Program-made: the position numbers and the translations under genes
Part shown: positions 43,413 to 53,635 of the stretch, in pieces
Position numbering within the stretch: position 1 is the first letter of the stretch
Layout of the letters: the number at the start of each line of letters is the position of its first letter
Assembly: GCF_902686445.1 (NCBI RefSeq)
Contig: NC_062219.1
Span: 146,984,057 to 147,048,056 of the forward strand
Reading direction: 5' to 3'
Source of the DNA: Sciurus carolinensis
Taxonomy: Eukaryota > Chordata > Mammalia > Rodentia > Sciuridae
DNA length: 64,000 bases
Notes under the pieces: generated by a model
Told to the model about the DNA's origin: nothing
The model's input: only the letters and a program-made list of their open reading frames with translations
Databases searched by the model: none

Positions 43413-44079
43413 AAAAGGGACAGGCTCACTTGTTTACTTCCTAAGTTTCTCCTGGTGGGTACGTTTACAGATTGAAGGCACTGCCATGAAATTTTTCCAA
43501 ACAAAGAGGGTTAGAGACAAAGTGATTCATTAGTTAATTAATTAATTAGACAAACAATCCAGCCATTGACAGGCCTGGAGAAATCACTCCCAACACTTTT
43601 TGTTGTTGTTTTGCTTTTCTTTTCCAGTTGGGGAAGGAAAAGCCCTTGAAAGGAACGGATCCCGCTACCCGCTCGACTCCTCATCTGACTCTTTTCCACC
43701 ATGCACCCACAAACCCTGGTCTCCCCAGTTTGCTTCTAGTTCTAGCCCAAGTTCAAGCCTCCAGCAAGGCCTGCCATCTGCAGCCCAGGGCTCCCACACT
43801 CTCTGCCAACAGACCCGCTGCCCCTATTCCCGGAGGCACCTGCCTCGCCAGAGCGCCTGGTGTGGAGGTGGACCAGGCGAGACCCCCGAGCTGTCTGAGG
43901 GGTTGGAGCAAAATACGTCCTGAGTAGCTGCAAGTGACGACAGACCCAATACTCAGAGCTAATTAGCAGGAAGTAAAGCCAAGATGGTGGCAGCTGCAGC
44001 AAGGGTGTGACACTCATGTCACTTGGTGAGGCAGCCCAGGAGCAGGCTCCCCGGCGGGCGGGACACTGATGCCTGTACC
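43413..44079. other. Unique sequence
   Basis: A short (TTAA)n run lies at 43530-43549. The part 43640-43930 is GC-rich with a 107-codon plus frame of low-complexity Ser/Pro type. No gene is called. Confidence 0.4.
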
Positions 44080-44220
44080 TGATTTGCTTTGCAGACTAAC
44101 ACTTTTCTGTTAGAAATGTGACTTTACGCTCCAGGGAGACTTTATGAGCTGCTGACCTGCTGCTAATTACAGCAAGGCCGCTCTGCAGCCAACAGAGCCC
44201 CCATCCCTCGTCCCCCGCTG
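44080..44220. promoter_or_regulatory. Candidate conserved non-coding element
   Basis: A compact repeat-free stretch with 'gatttgctttgcagactaac', 'tttatgagctgctgacctgc' and 'tgctaattacagcaagg' has the look of a vertebrate enhancer core. The last motif is a TGCTAATTA site flanked by an inverted TGCTGC/AGCAAG pair. This is inferred from composition only. Confidence 0.25.
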
Positions 44221-44485
44221 TTACCTGGCTGCAGCAGAAGGGGAAGCACCGAGCTCGGCAGGACACACCCAGGAGCTGCGGGGCTTCTCGTGTTTCCTCC
44301 TCGCAGCAATTTGCTCCTGCCTGAAGTGCCCTGTTGTCTTCTTCACACAGTTACGATTCACAGTTACACAGTTACGATTCCCTTAATCCCATCCAAACCT
44401 ACCGGTCCTGGCATCGAACAGATTTAGCACTTACTTGACGCTCATGTGAATTCCTCTGACACGGAAAAGTTAATCCTCATGTGTA

Positions 44486-44582
44486 ACCTTGGACAGATCC
44501 CATCCTTCCGGGCCTCAGTTTCCTCACTTGTACCAGGGGGTTAAGGATAAACCCTGTCTCATGGAGTTGGCATGAGAACTAA

Positions 44583-44625
<43 letters not shown>

Positions 44626-44700
44626 CATTCATAGCATAGGAAGGGCTCAGCATGGGACTTGGGTACACAGCAAGCACTCAGGAAATGCCTACTGCTTTCA
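44486..44700 (+). mobile_element. MIR SINE carrying a (GT)n expansion
   Basis: 'gtgtaaccttggacagatcc', 'gggcctcagtttcctcactt' and 'gtctcatggagttggcatgag' are the MIR core. After the GT run come 'agggctcagcatgggacttg' and 'aagcactcaggaaatgcc', the MIR 3' end. The microsatellite arose inside the element. Confidence 0.85.
44585..44624. repeat. (TG)n microsatellite
   Basis: About 20 uninterrupted TG units sit where the MIR core normally passes from the 'ggattaaatga' block to its 3' part. Confidence 0.97.
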
Positions 44701-45449
44701 CTGCCATTGGTATTAACATTATTATCTTGACACTGGTATTTACATTTGCACTAGTCTCCACCACTGGATTATTAAGCTCTCGAGATGCAGGGCTCTCCTT
44801 ACGCACTGCCCAGAGACTAAGGGTTTGACGGAGGTTCAATGGCGCTAACTAAACAACAAAGTAGCAACTTGGCAAGGGCTCAGGTGGTTCCCGCGGAAAC
44901 TCTGCTGCTGGTTGCTGATCACAAAAGCTCCCGTGTGAAGCAGGAGCTCAGGCAAAAGCTAAACACAACTAGATCTGATTCTTCAGACATAACAGTGACA
45001 AGATAAACAAATACATCTGAAGCTGCAGAGAAATCACTTCAACAGGGCTTCGGAAGGAATATCTACTGTGCCGTAGGCCTCCAGAAACATCTTGAAGAGA
45101 TGGGTGAGCAGGGAGAAGGAAGGGTGAGCAGGTAGGGTGGCAGGGCAGGAAAGCCAACAAAGCAGAGCCCAGCAAGAGCCAAGCTCACGGTGCTGGGGAA
45201 AGATGAGGAGCGCAGTCCATGCAAAGGAAATAAGGCTCCTTGCTGGATGTTTTCAGTGGGCCGGTGCAACCCCTCCCTTAAGTCACTTGCCTGCCACCTG
45301 AATGTACCCTGGAGGCATCTCCACTTTGTGCTCCTGACCACCATCTGCTTTCCTGCTTGCGCATGCTCTGTATCCCTCTTCCTGTTTTCCTGTCCCACGT
45401 TAGTCTGGTGTCCCTTGCTCCTCAGACACACAGAACGTCGTCACTTGCA
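44701..45449. other. Unique sequence
   Basis: No repeat or gene was recognised. Confidence 0.4.
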
Positions 45450-45605
45450 GAGAACCTCCGAGGATTATCTAGGGTCTGCCTTCCTCTTACAAGGAAGGAA
45501 AGTGAGATTCCAGAGATCAGTAACCTTCCCAAGGTCACCAAATCAGTGGCCCAGAAGGAACTGAAACCTAGACCTCCTTCCTGCCAAAGTAATCAGGCCT
45601 CCAAT
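45450..45605 (-). mobile_element. MIR SINE
   Basis: 'acaaggaaggaaagtgagatt', 'cagtaaccttcccaaggtca', 'ccaaatcagtggcccagaag' and 'gaactgaaacctagacctcc' reproduce the reverse complement of the MIR core in order. Confidence 0.8.
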
Positions 45606-45820
45606 TCTGCACCACCCTGCCTGCCTGCCTCCCTCCCTTCCCAGCTCTTCATGTGGCTGCTAAGTCAGTAAGTCAGTAAGCACAGGACCGCCCGGTGGGA
45701 CAGAACACACGGCCACCCTGTGCTCTGCAGTCACCTGCTCCACATCATGCATGGGGACCTGCTGCCCACATAAGCTCATCTCTGTCTGTGACATCGTGCA
45801 CACCTCCTTAGATTACTCAC
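45606..45820. other. Unique sequence with short repeats
   Basis: A (CCTG/CCTC) cluster at 45617-45640 and a (TAAGTCAG)n trio at 45660-45680 are the only regularities. Confidence 0.4.
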
Positions 45821-45955
45821 CAACATGAAATTTAAATGCCTCATCAATGGTATCACGGATTAATTCAGAACCTTGTTTTATAGACAAATAACTTGATTCC
45901 TTTTTGAAATGGGTTATATTTTCCTGGGGTCTTTTCTTCCCAGGTTGTAACAATG
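45821..45955 (-). other. Candidate exon (low confidence)
   Basis: On the minus strand an acceptor-like 'cttcctacacaaacag' precedes, and a donor gttG/GTGAGTAA follows, a 135-bp open stretch. It reads two bases, 44 codons and one base. The product is charged and compact, with a segment KKESSYLSIKQG followed by SELIRDTIDEAFKF. I recognise no family. Its entry phase fits the exit phase of the candidate at 59342-59466. The acceptor pyrimidine tract is poor, so chance is a real alternative. Confidence 0.2.
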
Positions 45956-48109
45956 CTGTTTGTGTAGGAAGCACCATGGCTTTAACACCAGGTGTGTTTT
46001 TAAAAAATAACCTCAACTACATGAGCTTTTACACCAAACAGCAGACAAGGAACAATCTCTAAACAAGAAAGAAAGAAACCCATTTGACACACTAGAAATC
46101 AAGAGCCGTTCTCAAACCAGTTACTGGTGACAAGTGGGTTCTTAGCAGGGAAATTACCTGAAAATAACCATGTTGAGCTAGAAAAAAAAAAGTCTCACAA
46201 AATAGACATTAAGCTAATTTTTCTTGAGGTGGCATGAGACAAGACAAGCTAATGTAGTTCATTCATTTTTATGCAACTCCTAAGTGAGTCCAATATACTC
46301 CAGGCAAATGGCAAGTCAGGTGGCGGGTGGGGGGGGCGGGTTCCCAGGAACATGTGAATCACTACTGTGAGTCATCGGTTTGGAAGATTTAGGACACAGT
46401 CACTATCAGTTACACATGATATTATTATTTGCTAAACGTCCAAGATATACATTTCCTTGTAAGCAACTTGCAGAGGTAGGCTCCACCCAACCCTTTCCCA
46501 TTCTGTAAACTGGCAGATTTGTTGAAGTTTCACGTACTAGTATGAGAGAAATTACGTATTTAGTGAACATGGGCACAGGCACAGCTTAGCCACAGACATC
46601 GCCAGTAGTGGGTTCAGCTGATGGGGTCTCGAGCTTAAGCTGGGTAGGGGAATGATTTGGGGGAAGTCAAAAAAAAAAAAGAATTCACAAAATTAGCAAT
46701 ATAAAATTAGGCCCAGGGCCTGAAACTCTTCAGGCCTCACTAGCTTCAATATCGACCTTCCTGGTCCATAACATGTGCACAGTTCTGCTTTGATGCCTGT
46801 AAATGGCCAGGACCTGGACATATCATCACTGATTTCTTCACTGACGACATATTGAAAGCACATCAGTGCGCACGTTCACTGAGTTCAAACAGCTAAATAG
46901 AAATGTTTTCACGTTATGTTTCAGATGAGCTGTGACAGGAATTCCAGTACATGGCTTTATTACCTTGCCAGCAAAACCTGTGGGCCACTGTCATCTACTC
47001 CGCAGCCATGTGTAGTTTGTGGAAACCTGCCTGCAGGTTCCTGAGCGAGGACTCCAGCTTAGCACCAAGTGCAGGAAGTCACAGGATGCAACGAAATCCA
47101 GAAGCAGTGGGGAGGGGGACCGTGCCCTGAATCCTGTCAAGGTAGAGAAGCAGGCCCTTCCCAATAGGGCGTCCTGTGTCTGCACCCCACATGGCGAAAC
47201 CAGTGCGGGGAAAATGCCCAAGAACACCTTGACTGTGGCTCCAGAAAGGAGAAGAAAGGAAAAACTCTGTGCACCTCAAGTTCAAATCAATCCATACTAT
47301 TCTTTTACCAAAAGAAAATGACATGTGTTCAAGAGGATTCAAGGGGCTTCTGGGATCTGAGGCCGGTCTCCACCTTAGTACCGCACAAAGCTACGTCTAT
47401 CCCATTAGCTCTCGGGAAGCAGCTTAGACTCTCCGGGCTTGCTTTCTTGGGGCTTCTGGAGCTTTGGGTGCCCATGAAAGGTAGAACCAACCACAGCAAG
47501 TGCTATCATAGAAATCTGAAAATAACACATTCACTCTGACACGCCAACTCACTACTTTTAATTGTGACTCATTAAAGATGTAAATAGAAGACGAATTATG
47601 TTCACCTCTACTACAGTTCTTTTGCTGTGGTAAAATTACAATGCTTCAGCTTCTGTGCAGAAAGGAAGATTCGGCTTTGAGTAATATCCCAGTGCAGGGC
47701 TATGATTCTCCAATTTTCCAACAATAGGCATCTCATCCCACCCGCCTGTCATTGGACGGAAGCAGGGAGACAGAAGGATCAATTTTAAAATGAACAGGAA
47801 GAAGAGTAAATTTACATCATTCCAAAGATGGTATCTACAAAATTCCAAAGTCTTCCTGGCAGGTGGTACAGAAATGTGAGCCTGCCAGAGGAAATTCTGC
47901 AAGGAATTCAGACCATACAGGAACTAAAGCCTAAACGAGGGGCCATCACCCCCAGAGGGGAACCTGAAGGGTGGCAGAAGGCGTTTGATCTTTACCTATA
48001 TTCTAACAGAGTACAGTTTCTTAGAATGAGAATTATACCTTATCAATAACTGTCAATACAATAAAGTATTGATGACAAATGATAACACATTTGAAACGCT
48101 GTATTAAAC
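45956..48109. other. Unique sequence
   Basis: A G-rich run lies at 46322-46341 and an A11 run near 46670. No repeat family or gene was recognised in these 2.1 kb. Confidence 0.4.
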
Positions 48110-48366
48110 ATTAAGAACCCAACATGAAAGGACAAATATTATATGAGATACCAAGTGATATGTAAAATAGGCAAATTCAGAGAGAAAACAGAGGTCACTA
48201 GGGCTGGGAGGGAGGAGTGGGGAGTTAATATTCAATGGGTGCTGAGCTTCTCTTTGGGATGATGAGAAAGTTCTAGAACTAGATAGTAGATGCACAACCC
48301 TGGGAATGTACATAATGCCACTGAATTGCACATGCATCTATCATAAGATGTATACACACACATGCA
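48110..48366 (+). mobile_element. Old L1 3' UTR
   Basis: 'gaaaggacaaatattatatg', 'ctagggctgggagggaggag', 'tggggagttaatattcaatggg', 'tttgggatgatgagaaagttc' and 'gggaatgtacataatgccac', 'tgaattgcaca' follow an L1M 3' UTR closely. It is cut at its 3' end by the adjoining MER2. Confidence 0.88.
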
Positions 48367-48368
48367 TA

Positions 48369-48693
48369 CAGTTGGTCCTCCTCATCCATAGGTTCTGCAT
48401 CTACACAGTCAACCAACAGCACACAGAACATGTGCTAAAAAAATGTGCACCTGCACAGAGTTTTTTCTTTATCATCATTCCATAAACAATATGGGATACC
48501 AGTTATTTATGTAGGGTCAGCATTGTAGTAGGCTTCAGTACTGAGCTAGAGGTGACTTAAAGCATTTGAGATGCTGTGCATAGTTCTACACAGATAGCAC
48601 ATCATTTTATGTAAGGGACTTAAGCATGAAGGAATTATGGTTTCCTTGGAGGGGTCCTGGAACCAATCTCCCACAGATACCAAGGGACAACTA
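48369..48693 (+). mobile_element. MER2 (Tigger-type) DNA transposon, full length
   Basis: The element starts cagttggtcctcctcatcc and ends gggacaacta, with TA on both sides (48367-48368 and 48694-48695), as expected for pogo-like insertion. Internal 'ccataaacaatatgggatacc', 'cattttatgtaagggactta' and 'gaggggtcctggaaccaatc' match MER2. Confidence 0.93.
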
Positions 48694-48695
48694 TA

Positions 48696-49682
48696 TATTT
48701 ACCCCTTGGAAATATGAATATATACATATGTATTTTAAAGATCTACATTAAGAACATTTTCCAAGTGGGGTGTCTGACTGACAGCTGGCTCTGTGAGACT
48801 GAGTGCTGTTGGCTCACTGACCCTCCCAAAAGGATAAAAGCAGTACCAGGCAAGGTCAGGGATAACCCTAATGTCATTCACCAGGGAAGCAGAGGTCCCC
48901 ATGACCATTGCTACAGACTGGGCACAGCTGCAGGTGAGCTAAGCCTCTGAAAACTGGCACCAGTAAGGGGGCCAAATATTTACCACTCCTGACTTATATG
49001 CATTAAGTGGATTTGATATTTTAGAGAATTTTACAGTAGACCAATGTCACAGGGCAGATTAACTACTTCAAAATTTGTCAAGTTAATAAATACCGATTTG
49101 GGAAGAATTTACATAACGCCTGTCAGTGGATTCACTAGCCATGACCTTTGGTAGCTGGAATTGAACTTCCCCTTTCATGAAATGTCATTCCAAATTCCAG
49201 GCAGCCCTTGGAAGCAAACACTGCTCCACCTGTTGCTAGGTGTCTTGCAGTATTATAATAAACTTGGGCTCGATCAGAAGCAAAATGCTTGCCTTAAATA
49301 TCTAGGGTTCCTACTATGGACTCACTCTCAAATTCTATTTACTGTGATGGGCAAGTTCACTTTGGAGGCCCGCTTACCTCAGGATGCCGGGCTCTTATGA
49401 GTGGCTAATTTGATGGGTTTCTACAAAGGGCCACCTGCCAGCAGAGTCATTTGGAAGAATGCTGGTCCTGAGGACAGCTGAAAATGATTTCTTTCCCATC
49501 AGCCTCTGTAAAGTAGATTAGGTCCTTGTGGGGCTTTAGTTTCCTTGAAAGCAACAGGGTGCTTACTTAGCAAAGTGGACTTGAGTCAGTGGAAGAAGTA
49601 ACCCGTGGAGACTGGGAAACAGCAGTGCTTCAGTAGAAGTATGGGGATGGCATAATACAGACTGGGGGGCAGATTTTTTTTT
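48696..49682. other. Unique sequence
   Basis: No repeat or gene was recognised beyond a T9 run at the right edge. Confidence 0.4.
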
Positions 49683-49760
49683 TCAGGGTTGGGGATGGGA
49701 CCAACAGCCTCGTGCATGCTAGACAAGCACTCTTCCACCAAGCCATGCCTCCAGCCCGGA
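49683..49760 (-). mobile_element. ID-type SINE
   Basis: The reverse complement gives a tRNA-like ID body: 'gggctggaggcatggcttggt', 'ggaagagtgcttgtctagca' and 'tgcacgaggctgttggtccc'. The T9 run at the left is its tail. Confidence 0.8.
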
Positions 49761-49811
49761 GGTTGGGGATGGAATCCTTGTTTTACCCACTTTGAGCTGG
49801 GTCATATTCAT

Positions 49812-49985
49812 CAATTCCAGTAAAAGCTCAGGAAACTGAGGCAAGAGCATCGCAAGTTCAAAGACAGTCTCAGCAACTTAGCAAGGCCCTAAGCAACTTA
49901 GAGAGACCCTGTCTCAAAATAAAAAATAAAAAGGGCTGAGGATGTGGCTCAGTGGTTAAGTACCTCTGGTTCAATTCCTGGTACA
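49812..49985 (+). mobile_element. B1-ID composite SINE, 5' truncated
   Basis: The copy enters in the B1 half at 'ctcaggaaactgaggcaagag' and continues through 'gagaccctgtctcaaaataa' to the ID half ending 'ggttcaattcctggtac'. The A-rich tail has been replaced by or has mutated into a GATA microsatellite. Confidence 0.92.
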
Positions 49986-50037
49986 AAGATAGACAGACAG
50001 ATAGACAGATAGATAGATAGATAGATAGATAGATGAT
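49986..50037. repeat. (GATA)n/(GACA)n microsatellite
   Basis: GACA units switch to GATA units, with about seven perfect GATA repeats at the end. It is seeded at the 3' end of the SINE. Confidence 0.96.
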
Positions 50038-50040
50038 AGA

Positions 50041-50264
50041 GAAACCTGCATCTGTTCTGAACAAGTACACCATATTTTCTTATCACTATTTCCTTAAAAA
50101 AATACGGTATACCAACTATTTGCATTGTGTTAGGTATTATAAGTAATCTAGAGATAATGAAGGTATACACAAGGATGAGCGGATTAAATGCAGATTGTGG
50201 GGTCCAGGGGGAACTCATGTTCAGGAACCAAGTCACCCAGGATACCAAGGGAAGCTACAGTACT
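50041..50264 (+). mobile_element. MER2 fragment, 5' end and part of the 3' half missing
   Basis: 'catctgttctgaacaagtac', 'ggtataccaactatttgcatt', 'gtgttaggtattataagtaatc', 'tagagataatgaaggtatac' are the MER2 middle. After a gap in the consensus, 'ttcaggaaccaagtcaccc' and 'aggataccaagggaagctac' complete the 3' end. The 5' end stops at the SINE. Confidence 0.85.
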
Positions 50265-50267
50265 GAA

Positions 50268-50535
50268 TTGCCCTATCTTTCCTCCACATTTCTCTTTATT
50301 CCACCTCTGCATTTTGCACAGACCCCAAACTGGGCTGCAGCTTTCCTCGAACACGTCCTACCCTCTCCCTTCTCTGCATGTCACAGCCTGTATCCTCTTA
50401 GTTAGAAGGCCTTGCTCCTCTCTCCGGGTGGACCCCTGATCATTCTTCAGAGCCCAGCAGTGCTCCCACGGCAGGTTGGCCTTCCTCACTGACACCGACA
50501 GGTCTCACCTTCCCTGACTGGGTAGAAATTCCTCA
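50268..50535 (+). mobile_element. L2-type LINE fragment
   Basis: 'cttttctctgcatgtcacagcc'-like C/T-rich sequence, 'gatcattcttcagagcccag' and 'ttggccttcctcactgacac' match the order of an L2 3' region, where consensus copies read 'catccttcaagactcagctc' and 'aagccttccctgaccccc'. Confidence 0.55.
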
Positions 50536-50647
50536 GCCAAGTTTGAAGAAAGGCCCTGGAATAAAACGCATGCTGGAAAATGGACTGATGATAATGATTC
50601 TCCTTGCTGGAAAGTCTTAGAAAACTAACTCAGGTAGTTTCTACAAC

Positions 50648-50806
50648 CCTGGCAGGTGCTATCTCACTTTTTCCTGTTTCCAGGGTAGATAAACTGAGAC
50701 CCAAGGAGGTCAAACAATTTGGTCAGCATTACACAGCTATTTGGTGGTGGTAGATTTGTATTCAAACTCAGCAAGCGTGCCTCAAGAACTTACGCTCTTC
50801 AATGTG
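50648..50806 (-). mobile_element. MIR SINE
   Basis: 'gtagataaactgagacccaag', 'gtcaaacaatttggtcagca', 'ttacacagctatttggtgg' and 'agatttgtattcaaactcag' are the MIR core in reverse complement. Confidence 0.85.
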
Positions 50807-50869
50807 ACATCATATTGTTGCCCAACAGCCTGACGGCAATCTTTCATGTGCTACTTTAAAAAAAAGTCT

Positions 50870-51158
50870 GCAATGGTTGTAATCAGGGCTATGTTAAAAC
50901 TCTGGGGACTAAACACACAGCACGGTAACTATAGTTAATAACAATGTATTACACACTTGACTTATTACCAGATGGATCTTAATTGTTCTCACCACCAAAA
51001 ACACAAAAAGCTAACTGTGAGGTGACGAATGTGTTAACTTGATGGCAGTAAACATTTCACAACACAGACATGCATGTGTGCATGTGTGTCACATTGTACA
51101 CTTTAAATATACACAATTTTATTTGTCAATTATACCTCAATAAGGCTGGAAAATTAAA
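50870..51158 (+). mobile_element. Old L1 3' UTR (L1MA/L1MB-like)
   Basis: 'cggtaactatagttaataac', 'aatgtattacacacttgac', 'cgaatgtgttaacttgatgg' and 'cacattgtacactttaaatat' followed by 'tcaattatacctcaataa' follow an L1M 3' end in order. Confidence 0.85.
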
Positions 51159-51281
51159 CTCTGGGATCCATTCAGGTGCCTCATTCTGAATACAGGTGAT
51201 TTACAATTGGAAAAATCGCCTGCTTGTCTTCCCAACAGAAGCTCCTGTTGCTCGTGGATCCTTTTATTTTATTGTTGTTAT

Positions 51282-51346
51282 TATTATTTGGGTGCTGGGA
51301 TGGAACCCAGGGCCTTGCACAGGCTGGGCATGTGCCACACCCCCGC
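51282..51346 (-). mobile_element. ID-type SINE fragment
   Basis: 'gggtgctgggatggaaccca', 'gggccttgcacaggctgggc' are the reverse complement of an ID body. The promoter-proximal end is eroded. Confidence 0.7.
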
Positions 51347-52824
51347 TCACAGACACTTCTGCCTGTTCTGACAACAACTATCCCCAGACAGGCTCCAGTC
51401 ACAGCGTCACCACGCTGACTGTGCAGACAGTCTGCAGAGGGCACTTCAAGATAAGCACCCACTGTGCTGGCAAACACTGAGGCCCCAATGAAAACTGCAG
51501 TATCTATTTCCTTCCCGAGGTTTTGTCACTAGGCATTTAAGATGCTTGCAAGTATCATCTGTCACAGGGTGACAGTTAGAGACTCCTGGCAATGATCAGC
51601 AGGGGTACCTGGACCAGCCTGCAGCCCGTGCACCAGGCACCAGAGAACTGCAGGTAAACCCGAGTCTGCGCCCTTTCACCTCCGCCACAGTGAGTCTCCT
51701 GACTCATCTAGCGGCTGGAGGGGCGGGCGTCTGATGGAACCCAAGGCTCCAGACAGGAAAGCAGGAAATCCTGTTATGGCTCTTCACTGTGCAAAATGGG
51801 CAAGGGTCAACGTATAGGAAACACTGTAGCGTGATGTGGTAATTTTTCTAAGTCACCATCAATAAATGTTGTTGACTAATTTCTTAATTATCCAATGACT
51901 GTTCAACTTTTGTCATGATTTTATATACAAAAAACCTCAGGGTTGGGTAAGGGTGTCATGCAAAAAAAAACAAAAGTGGCAAATCTCAAACTAAAATTCT
52001 CTATTTCAAGATATTGATGCAAATTAAAGCATTAATAGGAAAAAGCAAAATATATATGTATTCATATATAATATACATGTTTACACTACGTACTATAAAA
52101 TAATATACAGCATTAAACAACCTTCCTCTAATATAAAAATATTATCCTGCCTTGTTTGCAAGTGTGAGGATGATTTTTTAAAGGCATTTTTGACATGTGA
52201 TATTAGAAAACTTGCTACTCTTAGTTCTGAAAAGGAACTTTTGAAGAACCAAAATTAATTTTGGAGAAGACTTTTCATTTGTTTAAGCCAAGTTTTTTTC
52301 TTTTTTTTTTTTTCTTTTTTGGTATTTTAGCCAAATAGAATTCTTAGAAATGAAAAAATAGTAACAAGCATATTCCTAGAGCAGAATAGCCTTTCAGAAT
52401 TGAAAATGTTACATCAATCCTTTAATGTTATCCAGTCTTGACTTTTTAAATTTCCTTAGGAAAGAAAAAAAAAAAAAAAAACACTTATTCACATAAAGTT
52501 GCCAGCACTGCATGTGCCATTAATTTGGATTCTGATTTGACCTATGTGATTCTGCATGACACAAAACAGCTAAAAAAGCAATTTCTAGCAACTTCACAAG
52601 TAGGGCTTCAGAGAAGCAGAAGGACCTCTGCTGATGTTAAAATTTTCTACTGCCCAAGATTTACTTGGATAGTTTAGTTTAAATGAGATGATGCTGCACG
52701 CAACGACTTTCATAAAAAATGTTTCTCTGAAACAGTAATTAGTGCTCAAGTTTTCTGGAAAAACAAATTTACCTAATACCTTACCTTGAAAGGTATTAAG
52801 AAATTTGTAGGTTTCTTGTTACTT
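51347..52824. other. Unique, mostly AT-rich sequence
   Basis: A long poly(T)-rich tract lies at 52297-52320 and a poly(A) run at 52465-52481. The stretch 52480-52830 is repeat-free with 'gccattaatttggattctg' and 'gaaacagtaattagtgc' motifs and could be conserved. No gene was recognised. Confidence 0.4.
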
Positions 52825-53000
52825 TCTGTAAATATTTATTAAGCCAGAGTAGCAGGAATGGACTTAATACTTGAAATACAAGGTCTACAATCAACCCAAT
52901 CTCTGTCCTGGTAAACAATCCACAGAGATGTAAACAAAGCACGGCACTACCATGCTGGTAACACTGAAAGGGGAGACTTCAATGAGTCTCCACGGAGGAG
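52825..53000 (+). mobile_element. Possible ancient L2/MIR-like repeat
   Basis: 'ctgtaaatatttattaagcc' and later 'caatctctgtcctggtaaac' weakly parallel the same old repeat seen at 37777. Support is thin. Confidence 0.3.
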
Positions 53001-53514
53001 CAGGATTCCTGGGGTATGGAAATAAAATTACTCACAGAAGAATCCACATGGAGAAATTCATGGTACTGAAATGACACAGGATGTTTATAAAGGACAGAAA
53101 TGCTTTATGGAGGCAGCGGGAGGGAAAGGAGTCCAGAGGAGGTGAGATTCAAAGGGGACACTCATGATGGGTTCCTAGGGATCTGCAAGTCATCTCATGA
53201 AGCGCAGGTGTTACCTTACAGGGACGGGAAAGCTAACAGCATCCGGCTAACACTTCCTTTCACTCCACCATGTGCTTTCATCACTATGAAAAATACAAAC
53301 AAGTATTTTTCTTAAAATCACAAGCCACCTTAAGACTAAAAATACCTTCAGTTTTTTTGCATTTACTTCTAGCCTTTGATAGACGAACAGTTTCTCATGA
53401 CTCTGTAAACAACGTATATACACCATTTCAAAGTACAAATTTCACATTTAACAATCTATTACAAACACTTTTCCTTGCTTCCACGTGCTACCCAGGGATT
53501 TTCGTTTTCAAAGT
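53001..53514. other. Unique sequence
   Basis: No repeat or gene was recognised. The plus-strand frame that ends at 53584 gains its length from the ATTT repeat. Confidence 0.4.
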
Positions 53515-53583
53515 ATTCATTTATTCATTTATTATTTATTTATTAATTTTATTTATTTATTTTATTATTATTTATTTATTTTA
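53515..53583. repeat. (TTTA)n-rich repeat
   Basis: About 70 bp of TTTA and TTAT units directly abut an ID-like fragment, consistent with an expanded SINE tail. Confidence 0.93.
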
Positions 53584-53635
53584 GTCCTGGGGATTTAACC
53601 CCCGGGGGCAATTTAATCACTGAAGCCACCAAGGT
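53584..53635 (-). mobile_element. ID-like SINE fragment
   Basis: 'tcctggggatttaacccccg', 'ggggcaatttaatcactgaag', 'ccacc' resemble the reverse complement of the ID half of a squirrel SINE. Only the 3' part next to the TTTA tail remains. Confidence 0.55.
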
